This document shows positions 1 to 6,131 of a stretch of DNA of 6,897 bases, piece after piece. The stretch is from CAZAJS01 sp964485635. Lineage in GTDB: Bacteria > Pseudomonadota > Gammaproteobacteria > Francisellales > Francisellaceae. The stretch covers positions 1 to 6,897 of the forward strand of contig CAZAJS010000065.1 in the NCBI GenBank assembly GCA_964485635.1. The letters run 5' to 3'. The translations under genes and the position numbers were made by a program. The notes beneath the pieces were generated by a model. That model saw nothing but the letters and a program-made list of their open reading frames with translations. It had not been told where the DNA came from and did no database searches. The stretch's first letter is position 1. Each line of letters begins with the position of its first letter.

Positions 1-355
1 ACAACTAAATTTATATACCCAAAGAGGTTTAATTACTTTGATTGGTTTAATTGCCAAGCATGGGGTGTTGATTGTTCAGTTTGCTAATCAGCTACTGTCT
101 CAAGGCAATAGTTTAGAGTATTCCATTTTGCATGGGGCTGCTCGTCGATTACGTCCGATTATTATGACATCTGTGACAATGATTTTAGGTGCATTGCCAT
201 TGTTGTATAGTGGTGAGTTCGGTATTAATGCGCGTCAACAAATTGGAATGGTGATTATTTTTGGCATGCTATTAGGTTCGTTATTTTCTTTGATTATCGT
301 GCCTGTGGCTTATTACTTAATGAAAAAATCAAAAAAAGTCATACCTGAAACATAA
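1..355 (+). CDS. RND (HAE1-type) efflux transporter permease, C-terminal end, 5' partial
   Basis: This is the last 117 residues of an inner-membrane proton-driven multidrug efflux pump of the AcrB/MexF class. The reading frame is open back to base 2, so the gene starts outside the window; the TTG at 38 is not its start. Visible residues 8-31 contain GLIAKHGVLIVQFAN, equivalent to TM10 of AcrB (GLSAKNAILIVEFA), including the lysine of the proton-relay network (visible residue 19). The RLRPIIMTSVTMILGALPLL stretch matches TM11, and the final hydrophobic segment, GMVIIFGMLLGSLFSLIIVPVAYYLM in character, matches TM12. A short basic tail (KKSKK) ends the protein on the cytoplasmic side. Family membership is seen directly. 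Substrates and the partner periplasmic adaptor cannot be judged, and the adaptor gene is probably upstream. No clear rho-independent terminator follows the stop. Confidence 0.93.
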   Translation, partial: QLNLYTQRGLITLIGLIAKHGVLIVQFANQLLSQGNSLEYSILHGAARRLRPIIMTSVTMILGALPLLYSGEFGINARQQIGMVIIFGMLLGSLFSLIIVPVAYYLMKKSKKVIPET

Positions 356-384
356 CAACCACGGATCCATCATCAGTTGTTTGA

Positions 385-413
385 TTGAATCAGGCTATAA
401 AACCATTTATAAT
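385..413 (+). promoter_or_regulatory. Predicted sigma70 promoter for the unknown secreted protein and waaC
   Basis: A perfect -10 hexamer TATAAT lies at 408-413, with TTGAAT (4 of 6 matches to TTGACA) at 385-390 and an ideal 17-nt spacer. The predicted transcription start is near 420, giving a leader of about 56 nt before the ATG at 476. It lies downstream of the RND gene stop, so the following pair is likely its own transcription unit. Confidence 0.6.
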
Positions 414-462
414 ATACCAGCGATAGTTAAAGGCTGGTTGTGTTGAAAACATTGAAACTATT

Positions 463-468
463 AGGCGG
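463..468 (+). promoter_or_regulatory. Ribosome binding site deciding the start at 476
   Basis: AGGCGG lies 7 nt before the ATG at 476. The in-frame TTG codons at 440 and 443 have no comparable site, and starting there would put extra residues in front of the signal peptide. Confidence 0.55.
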
Positions 469-475
469 ATTATTT

Positions 476-2266
476 ATGAAATTAAATAAGCATCATTACA
501 AACATCAATGGTGGCTGGCATTGACAGCTTTCATGTATTTAGGTAATGGATATGCAAATGAACAGCAAATGCAAATGAACAGCATTTTTAAGCAAGATAG
601 TCAAATTATTCCATCAAGCTTAATGTCTGATCAAAAAATCAATACGCCAAAACAGCGTGATGTTAAAAAACAACCGCCGGCATTCTCTGCTGATTCGATT
701 ACCGCGACACAGCAAGCCAAAGAATTCGTCGGTGTGGTACACCAGATAATGCCGAATTGGCATTTAAACTATCATGATGTGACACAGTCCGCCGATGGTA
801 CATTAGCATTAGGCCAAGTTGATATGACAAAACAACAAGACGATGATCCTATACTGACAGCAGGCACGATTAAATCTAAAGGGATTGATTTTGTTCATCA
901 AACAGTTGACTCAGAGATTCAAGTTGCTTTTCGTGATGTCAAGATACCGGCTTGCCAAAAAGGGCTTATGCAATTATGCCAAGATGTGATTTATCACTTG
1001 AACTTAACGTATCATGTTGCCAGTGGTAAACTAGAAGTTGATCTTCAAGCTGACAACAGTGATCGTAAGATTGGTAATGCACAAATCGTATTAGCTAATG
1101 TTGACTGGCCAGTTGAACAGTGGGTCAAGCAGCATTTACCATCTACAGTCAAACAACAGGATCAGGTCGACTTTTCAAGCTGGGCGCAAAAACAATTTGT
1201 TGATGCATTAAAACAAGCCCATGTCAAAGATTTTGGTTTGCAAGGTCAGCTGAGCGATCCATTTGACTTGTTACGGTCGCGATGGAGCTGGGTGCCAGAG
1301 CTCCATCCTCAAGTGACTTTTCATGCAACGCATGATGCTGATAAACAAACCTTATCATTTGATATTCAGACTCAGCAAGATAGCCATTTTGCTATTGAGA
1401 GTCATTATAAGCTAGTGAATATTAATTTTGATTCAGTAGCCTTGTCACAGTTGATTTCCCAATGGCGTGATGTGCTTGGGTCAACGCAAATTGCCCAATC
1501 TAAATACACAGTTGATGTACAAACAAAATTGAGTGTTTCTGAAATCAACGGGATGTTTCCAGAAGCTAAGCCTGTTATTCAGGCATTAGCAGAGAATAAT
1601 TCACAAACAAAATCCACAAGCAAATCGTCTGATCAGACGCAGTATTACCAATGGACGTTGCAGGGGAAAGGCGGTGTTGATAGTCAATTAGACAATAAAT
1701 CGGTGGCAAATTGGACATTAGCAATGGAAGATTTAGGTAAGGTTGATTTTGATAGTGAAGCTGTTTTAGGAAAGGATGCACTGCCTTTTGTGTTGCTGCA
1801 ACCTGAAACTAAGCAGCCTGCTTTAAAGATTCAGCAAAACCAAGACCAAAAGATTGAGTTTAAAAAGTTAGATTTTCAAATTGATAACCAAGCTTTAGTC
1901 GAATTTGTAATGACAATTGCAGCGGATATGGTTGGATCAGACTCATCAAAGACTTTAACTGAAAAGGTGCAAGGCCACCTAAATCAGTGGGTGGATGAGT
2001 CTGGAAGATCCACTGTTTGGGGTGAAATCTATCATGGAATTGCAAAATTTTTAGATCAGCCGGATCAATTAACAATTCAAATAACGCCGCAAGATAACCA
2101 AGATATTGACCAAGCTGCATTCTACCAAGCCTTGTTGAATCCGCCAGTACAGCAAGGTCAAGATGCGCCATTGCATCTTAAACTTAACGTTAATGGTAAT
2201 GAAATACAGGGGCGGCATTCAGGTGCTTCTGAGGAAAATCAAGATTCACAACATCACAAGGAGTAG
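476..2266 (+). CDS. Exported protein of unknown function, 596 aa, coupled to waaC
   Basis: I do not recognise this gene with confidence. The ATG at 476 was chosen for its ribosome binding site and because it opens directly into a Sec-type signal peptide: basic residues at 2-10, hydrophobic residues 12-22 and a likely cleavage after GYA at residue 27. The mature part is hydrophilic, rich in Gln, Asp and Lys, without further membrane segments, and has alternating polar and hydrophobic strands suggestive of beta-rich, AsmA/DUF945-like periplasmic proteins; this resemblance is an impression, not an assignment. The only two cysteines I see are C160 and C168, a possible disulphide. Residues 315-337 and 466-488 look like copies of one motif. 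A low-complexity Ser/Thr/Gln/Lys linker lies near residues 375-390, and the C-terminal tail is polar (GASEENQDSQHHKE). The stop is 3 nt before waaC and its last codons carry the waaC ribosome binding site, so the two are probably co-expressed. A role in envelope or LPS biology is only inferred from that. Confidence 0.8.
   Translation: MKLNKHHYKHQWWLALTAFMYLGNGYANEQQMQMNSIFKQDSQIIPSSLMSDQKINTPKQRDVKKQPPAFSADSITATQQAKEFVGVVHQIMPNWHLNYHDVTQSADGTLALGQVDMTKQQDDDPILTAGTIKSKGIDFVHQTVDSEIQVAFRDVKIPACQKGLMQLCQDVIYHLNLTYHVASGKLEVDLQADNSDRKIGNAQIVLANVDWPVEQWVKQHLPSTVKQQDQVDFSSWAQKQFVDALKQAHVKDFGLQGQLSDPFDLLRSRWSWVPELHPQVTFHATHDADKQTLSFDIQTQQDSHFAIESHYKLVNINFDSVALSQLISQWRDVLGSTQIAQSKYTVDVQTKLSVSEINGMFPEAKPVIQALAENNSQTKSTSKSSDQTQYYQWTLQGKGGVDSQLDNKSVANWTLAMEDLGKVDFDSEAVLGKDALPFVLLQPETKQPALKIQQNQDQKIEFKKLDFQIDNQALVEFVMTIAADMVGSDSSKTLTEKVQGHLNQWVDESGRSTVWGEIYHGIAKFLDQPDQLTIQITPQDNQDIDQAAFYQALLNPPVQQGQDAPLHLKLNVNGNEIQGRHSGASEENQDSQHHKE
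552..584 (+). repeat. Tandem 16-nt direct repeat, period 17 bp
   Basis: ATGCAAATGAACAGCA occurs at 552-567 and again, identically, at 569-584, with one A between. It lies across the predicted signal-peptide cleavage region of the secreted protein and encodes part of ANEQQMQMNS. The period is not a multiple of three, so gain or loss of one unit would shift the frame. Confidence 0.85.
2258..2263 (+). promoter_or_regulatory. Strong ribosome binding site for waaC within the upstream gene
   Basis: AAGGAG lies 6 nt before the TTG at 2270 and ends just before the TAG stop (2264-2266) of the preceding gene. It supports the unusual TTG start and suggests translational coupling. Confidence 0.75.
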
Positions 2267-2269
2267 CGT

Positions 2270-3232
2270 TTGTGTAAAATATGTCTTGTTCGCCTATCTG
2301 CACTTGGAGATATTGTCCATAGTGCCATTGTTGTGCCGATGATCCGTCAAGTGTTGCCATCTGCTGAAATTCATTGGGTAGTTGATGCAAAGTTGGCTGA
2401 ATTGCCACAAAATATGCCATTCATTGATCAGGTGCATTGTTTAAAACGTTTAAGTGAGGCCCGCGGATTACGTTCATTTGACTTTGATTATGTGATTGAT
2501 TTACAAGGGTTGCTCAAAAGTGCTTGGGTCGCTTGGTTAATTCGAGGTAAGCAGCGCTGGGGGTTTAGTTGGTCGGCAGCAAGAGAAAATGCGGCAAGTC
2601 TTTTTTATTCTCATAAAGTCTTTATTGATTATCAAACCAATATTTTTGAACGCAACTTACGTTTAGTTTTAGCGGTTTTAAAACAGCCACAATCGTCTTT
2701 TGAATCTTATTTGAATTGGTCGTGGCCACTTTTTGAAAGTCATGCAACCTTGCCTGAGGTATTACCTAACGTTGCTAACTTTATTTTAATTGTCCCAGGT
2801 GCATCTGATGCATTAAAAGTCCCAAGTGTTTCTGTATATCAAAAAATAATCATGCAGTTAAATGAGCCAGTATTTTTAACATGGGGCAATGATTCAGAAT
2901 ACCAACGAGCTAAAGCTATTGCTCATGAAGTGTCACACATACATGTATTGCCTGAATTAAATTTATCTGAGCTAATGTGTTTAATGAAAAAATCAACCGC
3001 AGTGCTTGGTCCTGATACCGGCATTGTGCATTTAGGCCAGGCGTTGTGTCGTCCATCTGTCACGCTTTTTTCTGAAAAGGCCAAGAGCCCAGCGATTAGA
3101 AATGCTTTTAGTACTTTGATGCACCGGCCGTTAAGTTTTGCAGATTTACAACAACTTTCTGAGGATGCTATCGAGCACATCGTTGATACATTAAAAGTCT
3201 GTATCAAGCATGATCAGAAAAATAAGTTATAA
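2270..3232 (+). CDS. waaC: Lipopolysaccharide heptosyltransferase I (GT9 family)
   Basis: WaaC adds the first L-glycero-D-manno-heptose from ADP-heptose to Kdo2-lipid A on the cytoplasmic face of the inner membrane. The 320-residue length matches the family (about 320). The N-terminal GT-B half begins LVRLSALGDIVHS (6-18), with D14 in the position of the proposed catalytic base. IDLQGLLKSA (76-85) and a WSAARENAASLFY block (101-113) closely resemble the E. coli protein (DAQGLVKSA and WQTAREPLASLFY). The C-terminal half carries GPDTGIVHLGQAL (247-259), the nucleotide-sugar binding motif of GT9 enzymes. The usual K-x-W-P stretch after the PGAS loop appears here as LKVPS (182-186), so the Trp is missing. 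The start is TTG with a strong AAGGAG. The gene follows the unknown secreted protein by 3 nt and is the last gene of that unit; no other LPS core gene is visible. Heptosyltransferase II or III is less likely given the WaaC-specific block. Confidence 0.9.
   Translation: MCKICLVRLSALGDIVHSAIVVPMIRQVLPSAEIHWVVDAKLAELPQNMPFIDQVHCLKRLSEARGLRSFDFDYVIDLQGLLKSAWVAWLIRGKQRWGFSWSAARENAASLFYSHKVFIDYQTNIFERNLRLVLAVLKQPQSSFESYLNWSWPLFESHATLPEVLPNVANFILIVPGASDALKVPSVSVYQKIIMQLNEPVFLTWGNDSEYQRAKAIAHEVSHIHVLPELNLSELMCLMKKSTAVLGPDTGIVHLGQALCRPSVTLFSEKAKSPAIRNAFSTLMHRPLSFADLQQLSEDAIEHIVDTLKVCIKHDQKNKL
3183..3207. repeat. Perfect 8-bp inverted repeat at the 3' end of waaC
   Basis: TTGATACA (3183-3190) and TGTATCAA (3200-3207) are exact reverse complements separated by a 9-nt loop. 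The hairpin lies inside the last waaC codons, ending 22 nt before the stop codon. No T-tract follows on either strand, so it is not a standard terminator. It might protect the mRNA 3' end or be chance. Confidence 0.5.
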
Positions 3233-3248
3233 ATTTATCAAATCCCCC

Positions 3249-3277
3249 TTGTCAGCTTGTTGCTTCTTTGATACGAT
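3249..3277 (+). promoter_or_regulatory. Predicted promoter of the solitary 5S rRNA gene
   Basis: TTGTCA (3249-3254, 5 of 6 to consensus) and TACGAT (3272-3277, 4 of 6) are separated by exactly 17 nt. The predicted start is near 3284, essentially the first base of the mature 5S. The discriminator between -10 and start is AT-rich (AAAAAT), unlike the GC-rich discriminators typical of stringently controlled rRNA promoters. Confidence 0.6.
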
Positions 3278-3282
3278 AAAAA

Positions 3283-3400
3283 TGTCTGATGGAAATAGCA
3301 ATATGGCACCACCTGATCCCATGTCGAACTCAGAAGTGAAACATATTTGCGCCGATGATAGTCTAGCTTACGCTAGGTGAAAGTAGGTCGCCGTCAGACA
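3283..3400 (+). rRNA. rrf: 5S ribosomal RNA, free-standing copy
   Basis: The 5S rRNA is the small RNA of the 50S subunit. The universally conserved loop B/C region is present (CCTGATCCCATG, then CGAACTCAGAAGTGAAAC at 3325-3342), as is the GCGCCGATG block at 3349-3357 and the GAAAGTAGG loop E/helix V signature at 3379-3387. All helices can be drawn: helix I pairs 3283-3292 with 3391-3400 (10 bp including one G-U); helix II pairs GCAATATG (3298-3305) with CATATTTGC (3342-3350), leaving one unpaired base as in the E. coli helix; helix IV is CTAGC/GCTAG (3363-3376). The length of 118 nt is normal. No 16S, 23S or tRNA lies upstream; the preceding gene is waaC and the following one lolC. Intact pairing with AU-rich helix II argues for a functional gene rather than a decayed fragment. 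Confidence 0.95.
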
Positions 3401-3439
3401 TTTTTCATCATTGATTCAAAATAAATTCAATTTTTTTTT
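3401..3439 (+). terminator. Possible terminator region after the 5S gene
   Basis: The 5S 3' end is followed directly by TTTTT (3401-3405), so helix I itself precedes a U-tract. Further on, a weak AT stem ATTGA (3410-3414)/TCAAT (3427-3431) is followed by a run of T to 3439. Neither is a classical GC-rich hairpin terminator; together they are the only termination signals seen before the lolC promoter. Confidence 0.4.
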
Positions 3440-3450
3440 GCCTGAGTATT

Positions 3451-3459
3451 TGGTATAAT
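3451..3459 (+). promoter_or_regulatory. Extended -10 promoter for lolC-lolD
   Basis: TGGTATAAT is a perfect TGn-TATAAT extended -10 element. At the usual -35 distance there is only a T-rich run (3431-3436), which is acceptable for extended -10 promoters. The predicted start is near 3466, leaving a leader of about 30 nt before the GTG at 3496. Confidence 0.6.
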
Positions 3460-3483
3460 TGCTTTTATGCTATAAAAATTCAA

Positions 3484-3488
3484 AAGGA
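3484..3488 (+). promoter_or_regulatory. Ribosome binding site deciding the lolC start at GTG 3496
   Basis: AAGGA lies 7 nt before the GTG at 3496 but only 1 nt before the in-frame TTG at 3490, which is too close. Starting at the GTG also gives the family-typical N-terminus MFRPISLFIGLRY. Confidence 0.6.
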
Positions 3489-3495
3489 TTTGACG

Positions 3496-4743
3496 GTGTT
3501 CCGACCGATTTCTTTATTTATTGGTTTACGCTATCTGCGTGCAAAAAAGCGCAACCATTTTATTTCGATTATTGCGGCGATTTCTTTTATTGGGATTGCA
3601 CTTGGTGTGGCTGTTTTGATTACTGTTATGTCGGTGATGAATGGATTTGATAGTCAAATAAAAAAACGCGTTTTAATGATGGTTCCGCCGGTTAAAGTTT
3701 ATAAGCTTAATGGTGCTATTGACCATTGGCCGAAATTAGCGGATTCAATTCAATCTCAAACATCACAAGTCACCGGTGCTGCACCGTTAGTAGAAGGGCA
3801 AGGAATTCTATCAAATCAAGGGCAAAATGCTTTCGTCATGGCACAAGGAATTGACCCGAAACAAGAATCAAAGGTTGTGCCAATTGACCAACATATGGCA
3901 CGAGGTGATTTGAAAAACTTAAAAAAGGGACAATTTAATATTGTTTTAGGCAAAACCTTGGCAAAGAATCTTGGTGTTGGGGTAGGTGATAAAGTCACGA
4001 TGGTTGTTCCAAAAGCCTCGGTATCACCAGCAGGAGTAACACCGCGTTTAAAACGATTTACGGTTGCAGGTATTTTTTCAGTTAGTTATCAATATGATGC
4101 GCATTATGCATTGATGAATATTGATGATGCGCAAGTGCTTTATCAACAGTCCGGTCCAACAGCATTACAGTTAGGCATGAATGATATTTATCAAGCACCT
4201 AGGTTAAAGCAATTGTTGAATCAATCGATTTTGCCGGGCAATTATATTGCGCAAGATTGGAGTGATGATAACAAAAGCTTTTTTGATGCGTTGAATATGG
4301 AAAAAACGATGATGTTTTTTATTTTGTTATTGATTATTGCTGTAGCCATTTTTAATTTATTATCATCACTTGTAATGGTTGTGACAGATAAGCGTTCTGA
4401 TATTGCAATTTTACGAACAATGGGGGCCTCTTCGAAACAAATCATTGCTATTTTTGTTGTACAAGGTCTAGCGATTGGTGTGATTGGCATTTTGATTGGT
4501 TTAGGTCTTGGTGTTTTGTTGTCAGTTAATGCAACAGCTATTGTGGAGTGGATTCAACATGCATTTGGCGTTCAATTTTTAAATGCCAGTGTATATCAAA
4601 TAGATTATGTGCCTTCTAAGCTTGTGTGGTCAGACGTGTGGCATGTATCAGCTGCGGCGTTGTTATTAAGCTTTTTAGCAACACTTTATCCGGCGTGGAG
4701 TGCTTCTCGCGTTCAACCAGTTGAGGCGTTACGTTATGAGTAA
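3496..4743 (+). CDS. lolC: Lipoprotein-releasing ABC transporter permease, LolC/LolF type
   Basis: This 415-residue inner-membrane subunit works with LolD to extract mature outer-membrane lipoproteins and hand them to LolA. The N-terminus FRPISLFIGLRYLRAKKRNHF is typical of the LolC/E family, followed by TM1 (about 22-48) with the conserved VMSVMNGF (44-51). A large periplasmic domain (about 50-265) holds a SPAGVTPRLKRF loop (177-188), in the place of the LolC Hook that binds LolA. TM2 (about 272-297), TM3 (about 315-340) and TM4 (about 382-402) follow, and the protein ends in QPVEALRYE, the family's usual terminus. Its last 8 nt overlap lolD. After lolD comes a convergent unrelated gene, not lolE, so a single permease forming a homodimer (a LolF, as known in Francisella and Acinetobacter) is likely. 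The symbol lolF may therefore suit better. An unlinked lolE cannot be excluded from this window. Confidence 0.92.
   Translation: MFRPISLFIGLRYLRAKKRNHFISIIAAISFIGIALGVAVLITVMSVMNGFDSQIKKRVLMMVPPVKVYKLNGAIDHWPKLADSIQSQTSQVTGAAPLVEGQGILSNQGQNAFVMAQGIDPKQESKVVPIDQHMARGDLKNLKKGQFNIVLGKTLAKNLGVGVGDKVTMVVPKASVSPAGVTPRLKRFTVAGIFSVSYQYDAHYALMNIDDAQVLYQQSGPTALQLGMNDIYQAPRLKQLLNQSILPGNYIAQDWSDDNKSFFDALNMEKTMMFFILLLIIAVAIFNLLSSLVMVVTDKRSDIAILRTMGASSKQIIAIFVVQGLAIGVIGILIGLGLGVLLSVNATAIVEWIQHAFGVQFLNASVYQIDYVPSKLVWSDVWHVSAAALLLSFLATLYPAWSASRVQPVEALRYE
4723..4726 (+). promoter_or_regulatory. Ribosome binding site for lolD inside lolC
   Basis: GAGG lies 9 nt before the ATG at 4736. Together with the 8-nt gene overlap it indicates translational coupling and rules against the upstream in-frame start at 4700. 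Confidence 0.5.
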
Positions 4744-5431
4744 TTATGTTTTAGACAGTCGTCATATTCAAAAAGTTTATCGTGATGGGAAACAAACTAA
4801 TACCGTGCTTGCTGATATTAACTTAGCTGTTGAGCAGGGTCAAAAAGTGGCAATTTTAGGATTGTCTGGTTCAGGTAAAACAACATTGCTGAATATGTTA
4901 GGCGGGCTTGATCGGCCTACAAAGGGGCAAGTCTTTTTAGCTGGGCAACGGTTTGATAATCGTTCAGCTAATGGTCGTGCGTTGCTGCGAAATCATCACT
5001 TAGGGTTTATTTATCAATTGCATCACTTGTTACCTGAGTTTTCAGCCTTACAAAATGTCATGATGCCTTTAATGTTACGTAAAAAAGCCAATGTCGGCGC
5101 AATCAAGCAACAAGCCAGTCAATTACTTCAAACAGTTGGCTTATCACACCGGGTCAACTATGCGCCAGCTGAGCTATCCGGTGGTGAGCGACAACGTGTT
5201 GCGATTGCGCGAGCGCTTGTAACGCAACCGGATTGTGTATTAGCGGATGAACCAACGGGTAATTTAGATGAGACACGTTCTCAGGCTGTTTTTGACTTAA
5301 TGTGTCAACTAAGCCAACAGCTTAATACTAGCTTTATTGTTGTCACGCACGACCAACAGCTAGCTCAGCAAATGGATGTGATTTATCAATTGCATGATGG
5401 GGTATTAGTGTCGATAAAAAAATCAGAATGA
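4736..5431 (+). CDS. lolD: Lipoprotein-releasing system ATP-binding protein LolD
   Basis: LolD is the cytoplasmic ATPase that powers release of lipoproteins from the inner membrane. The 231-residue protein aligns along its length with E. coli LolD. Walker A is GLSGSGKTT (42-50), the Q-loop is at Q94 within GFIYQLHHLLPEF (90-102; E. coli has GFIYQFHHLLPDF), the ABC signature is LSGGERQ (147-153), Walker B is VLADE (168-172), the D-loop region reads PTGNLD, and the switch histidine is H205 in VVTHD. The HHLLP stretch after the Q-loop is the LolD-specific feature that separates it from MacB, FtsE and other close ATPases. All catalytic residues are intact. The ATG at 4736 overlaps the permease stop by 8 nt, and no other gene follows on this strand before the convergent phosphatase. 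Confidence 0.97.
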   Translation: MSNYVLDSRHIQKVYRDGKQTNTVLADINLAVEQGQKVAILGLSGSGKTTLLNMLGGLDRPTKGQVFLAGQRFDNRSANGRALLRNHHLGFIYQLHHLLPEFSALQNVMMPLMLRKKANVGAIKQQASQLLQTVGLSHRVNYAPAELSGGERQRVAIARALVTQPDCVLADEPTGNLDETRSQAVFDLMCQLSQQLNTSFIVVTHDQQLAQQMDVIYQLHDGVLVSIKKSE

Positions 5432-5462
5432 TCAATTTTTAATGATAGCATCAGGTGAGCTT

Positions 5463-6131
5463 TTAATAATCAAGCCAATTTAAAATGTCATCAAAATGAT
5501 CTAAGTAGCCTGTCGCTGGCAATGATTGACGGACGTCAAGACCGTTGGCATAGCCATAAGTGACCATCAATAAGTCTAGACTTAAATAACGTGCCGCTTG
5601 CCAGTCTGTTTTTGAGTCACCAATAAAATAGGTAGTCTTTTGTGTGGCATTCAGTTTATTTAAACCGGCTTGGAGTAATGCTGGGTGTGGTTTATAACAG
5701 CCAATTTGATCGGCTCCCAAAACGGCATCAAAGTAATCAAGAATTCCAAGGTGAGATAAAACAGCTTGTGCCGCGGGTTGTGATTTATTGGTGACAACCG
5801 CCATTTTTATCCGGCTATTTGCTAAATAATGTAATGTTTCAGCTACTTTTGGATAAATTGTGGTTTTTTGCATTGGTAAAGTCAAATAGGCTTGCTGTGT
5901 TAACTCAACCGCCTCTTGCTGCCATTTTAAAGCCGTGCTTGGATCAAAGCGTTGTACTAATAATTGATAAATGGTTTGAGAAATACCGCGGCCAATCACA
6001 TGAGCCACTTGCTGTTCAGAGTAAGGCGACCAACCTAACCTCGATGTCATTCGATTAATGGCCGATGTAATATCTGGCACTGTATTGATTAAAGTCCCAT
6101 CTAAATCAAATAAGAGGTGTTGCTTATTCAT
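5463..6131 (-). CDS. gph: HAD-superfamily phosphatase, phosphoglycolate phosphatase (Gph) type
   Basis: A 222-residue cytoplasmic HAD-IA phosphatase. Motif I is FDLDGTLINT (8-17) with nucleophile D9 and acid/base D11; motif II is VVTNK (T114); motif III is the lysine of CYKPHP (K147); motif IV is GDSKTD (D172, D176) for magnesium. A helical cap domain lies between about residues 16 and 85. The DLDGTL...P-D opening, the IGRG at 46-49 and the length match bacterial Gph, which hydrolyses 2-phosphoglycolate to glycolate in salvage of DNA-repair and oxygenation by-products. MupP (MurNAc-6-phosphate phosphatase) and other HAD-IA enzymes are close relatives, so the substrate is inferred. The ATG overlaps the end of the DciA-like gene by 8 nt and has only a weak ribosome binding site, pointing to translational coupling. 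It converges on lolD across 31 nt with no strong terminator hairpin. Confidence 0.85.
   Translation of the reverse strand: MNKQHLLFDLDGTLINTVPDITSAINRMTSRLGWSPYSEQQVAHVIGRGISQTIYQLLVQRFDPSTALKWQQEAVELTQQAYLTLPMQKTTIYPKVAETLHYLANSRIKMAVVTNKSQPAAQAVLSHLGILDYFDAVLGADQIGCYKPHPALLQAGLNKLNATQKTTYFIGDSKTDWQAARYLSLDLLMVTYGYANGLDVRQSLPATGYLDHFDDILNWLDY

Noticed and set aside
356..475. Possible rho-independent terminator after the RND gene (ACAAC at 352-356 with GTTGT at 376-380)
   Set aside because: The stem is only 5 bp with a long loop and no proper T-tract.
1860..2171. Minus-strand open frame of 103 codons opposite the unknown secreted gene
   Set aside because: It has no ribosome binding site or recognisable domain and lies antisense to a gene with strong start signals; it is a shadow frame.
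2190..2420. Minus-strand open frame across the junction of the secreted gene and waaC
   Set aside because: It is antisense to two well-supported genes and shows no family features.
3490..3492. TTG as the start of lolC
   Set aside because: The AAGGA site would be only 1 nt away; the GTG at 3496 has correct spacing and the family N-terminus.
3459..3650. Plus-strand 63-codon frame overlapping the start of lolC
   Set aside because: It is an alternate frame of the conserved LolC N-terminus and its own product is Cys/Tyr/Phe-rich without any domain.
5432..5462. Bidirectional terminator between convergent lolD and gph
   Set aside because: Only 3-4 bp stems (such as TGAT/ATCA) can be formed, and the T-runs do not follow a stable hairpin.
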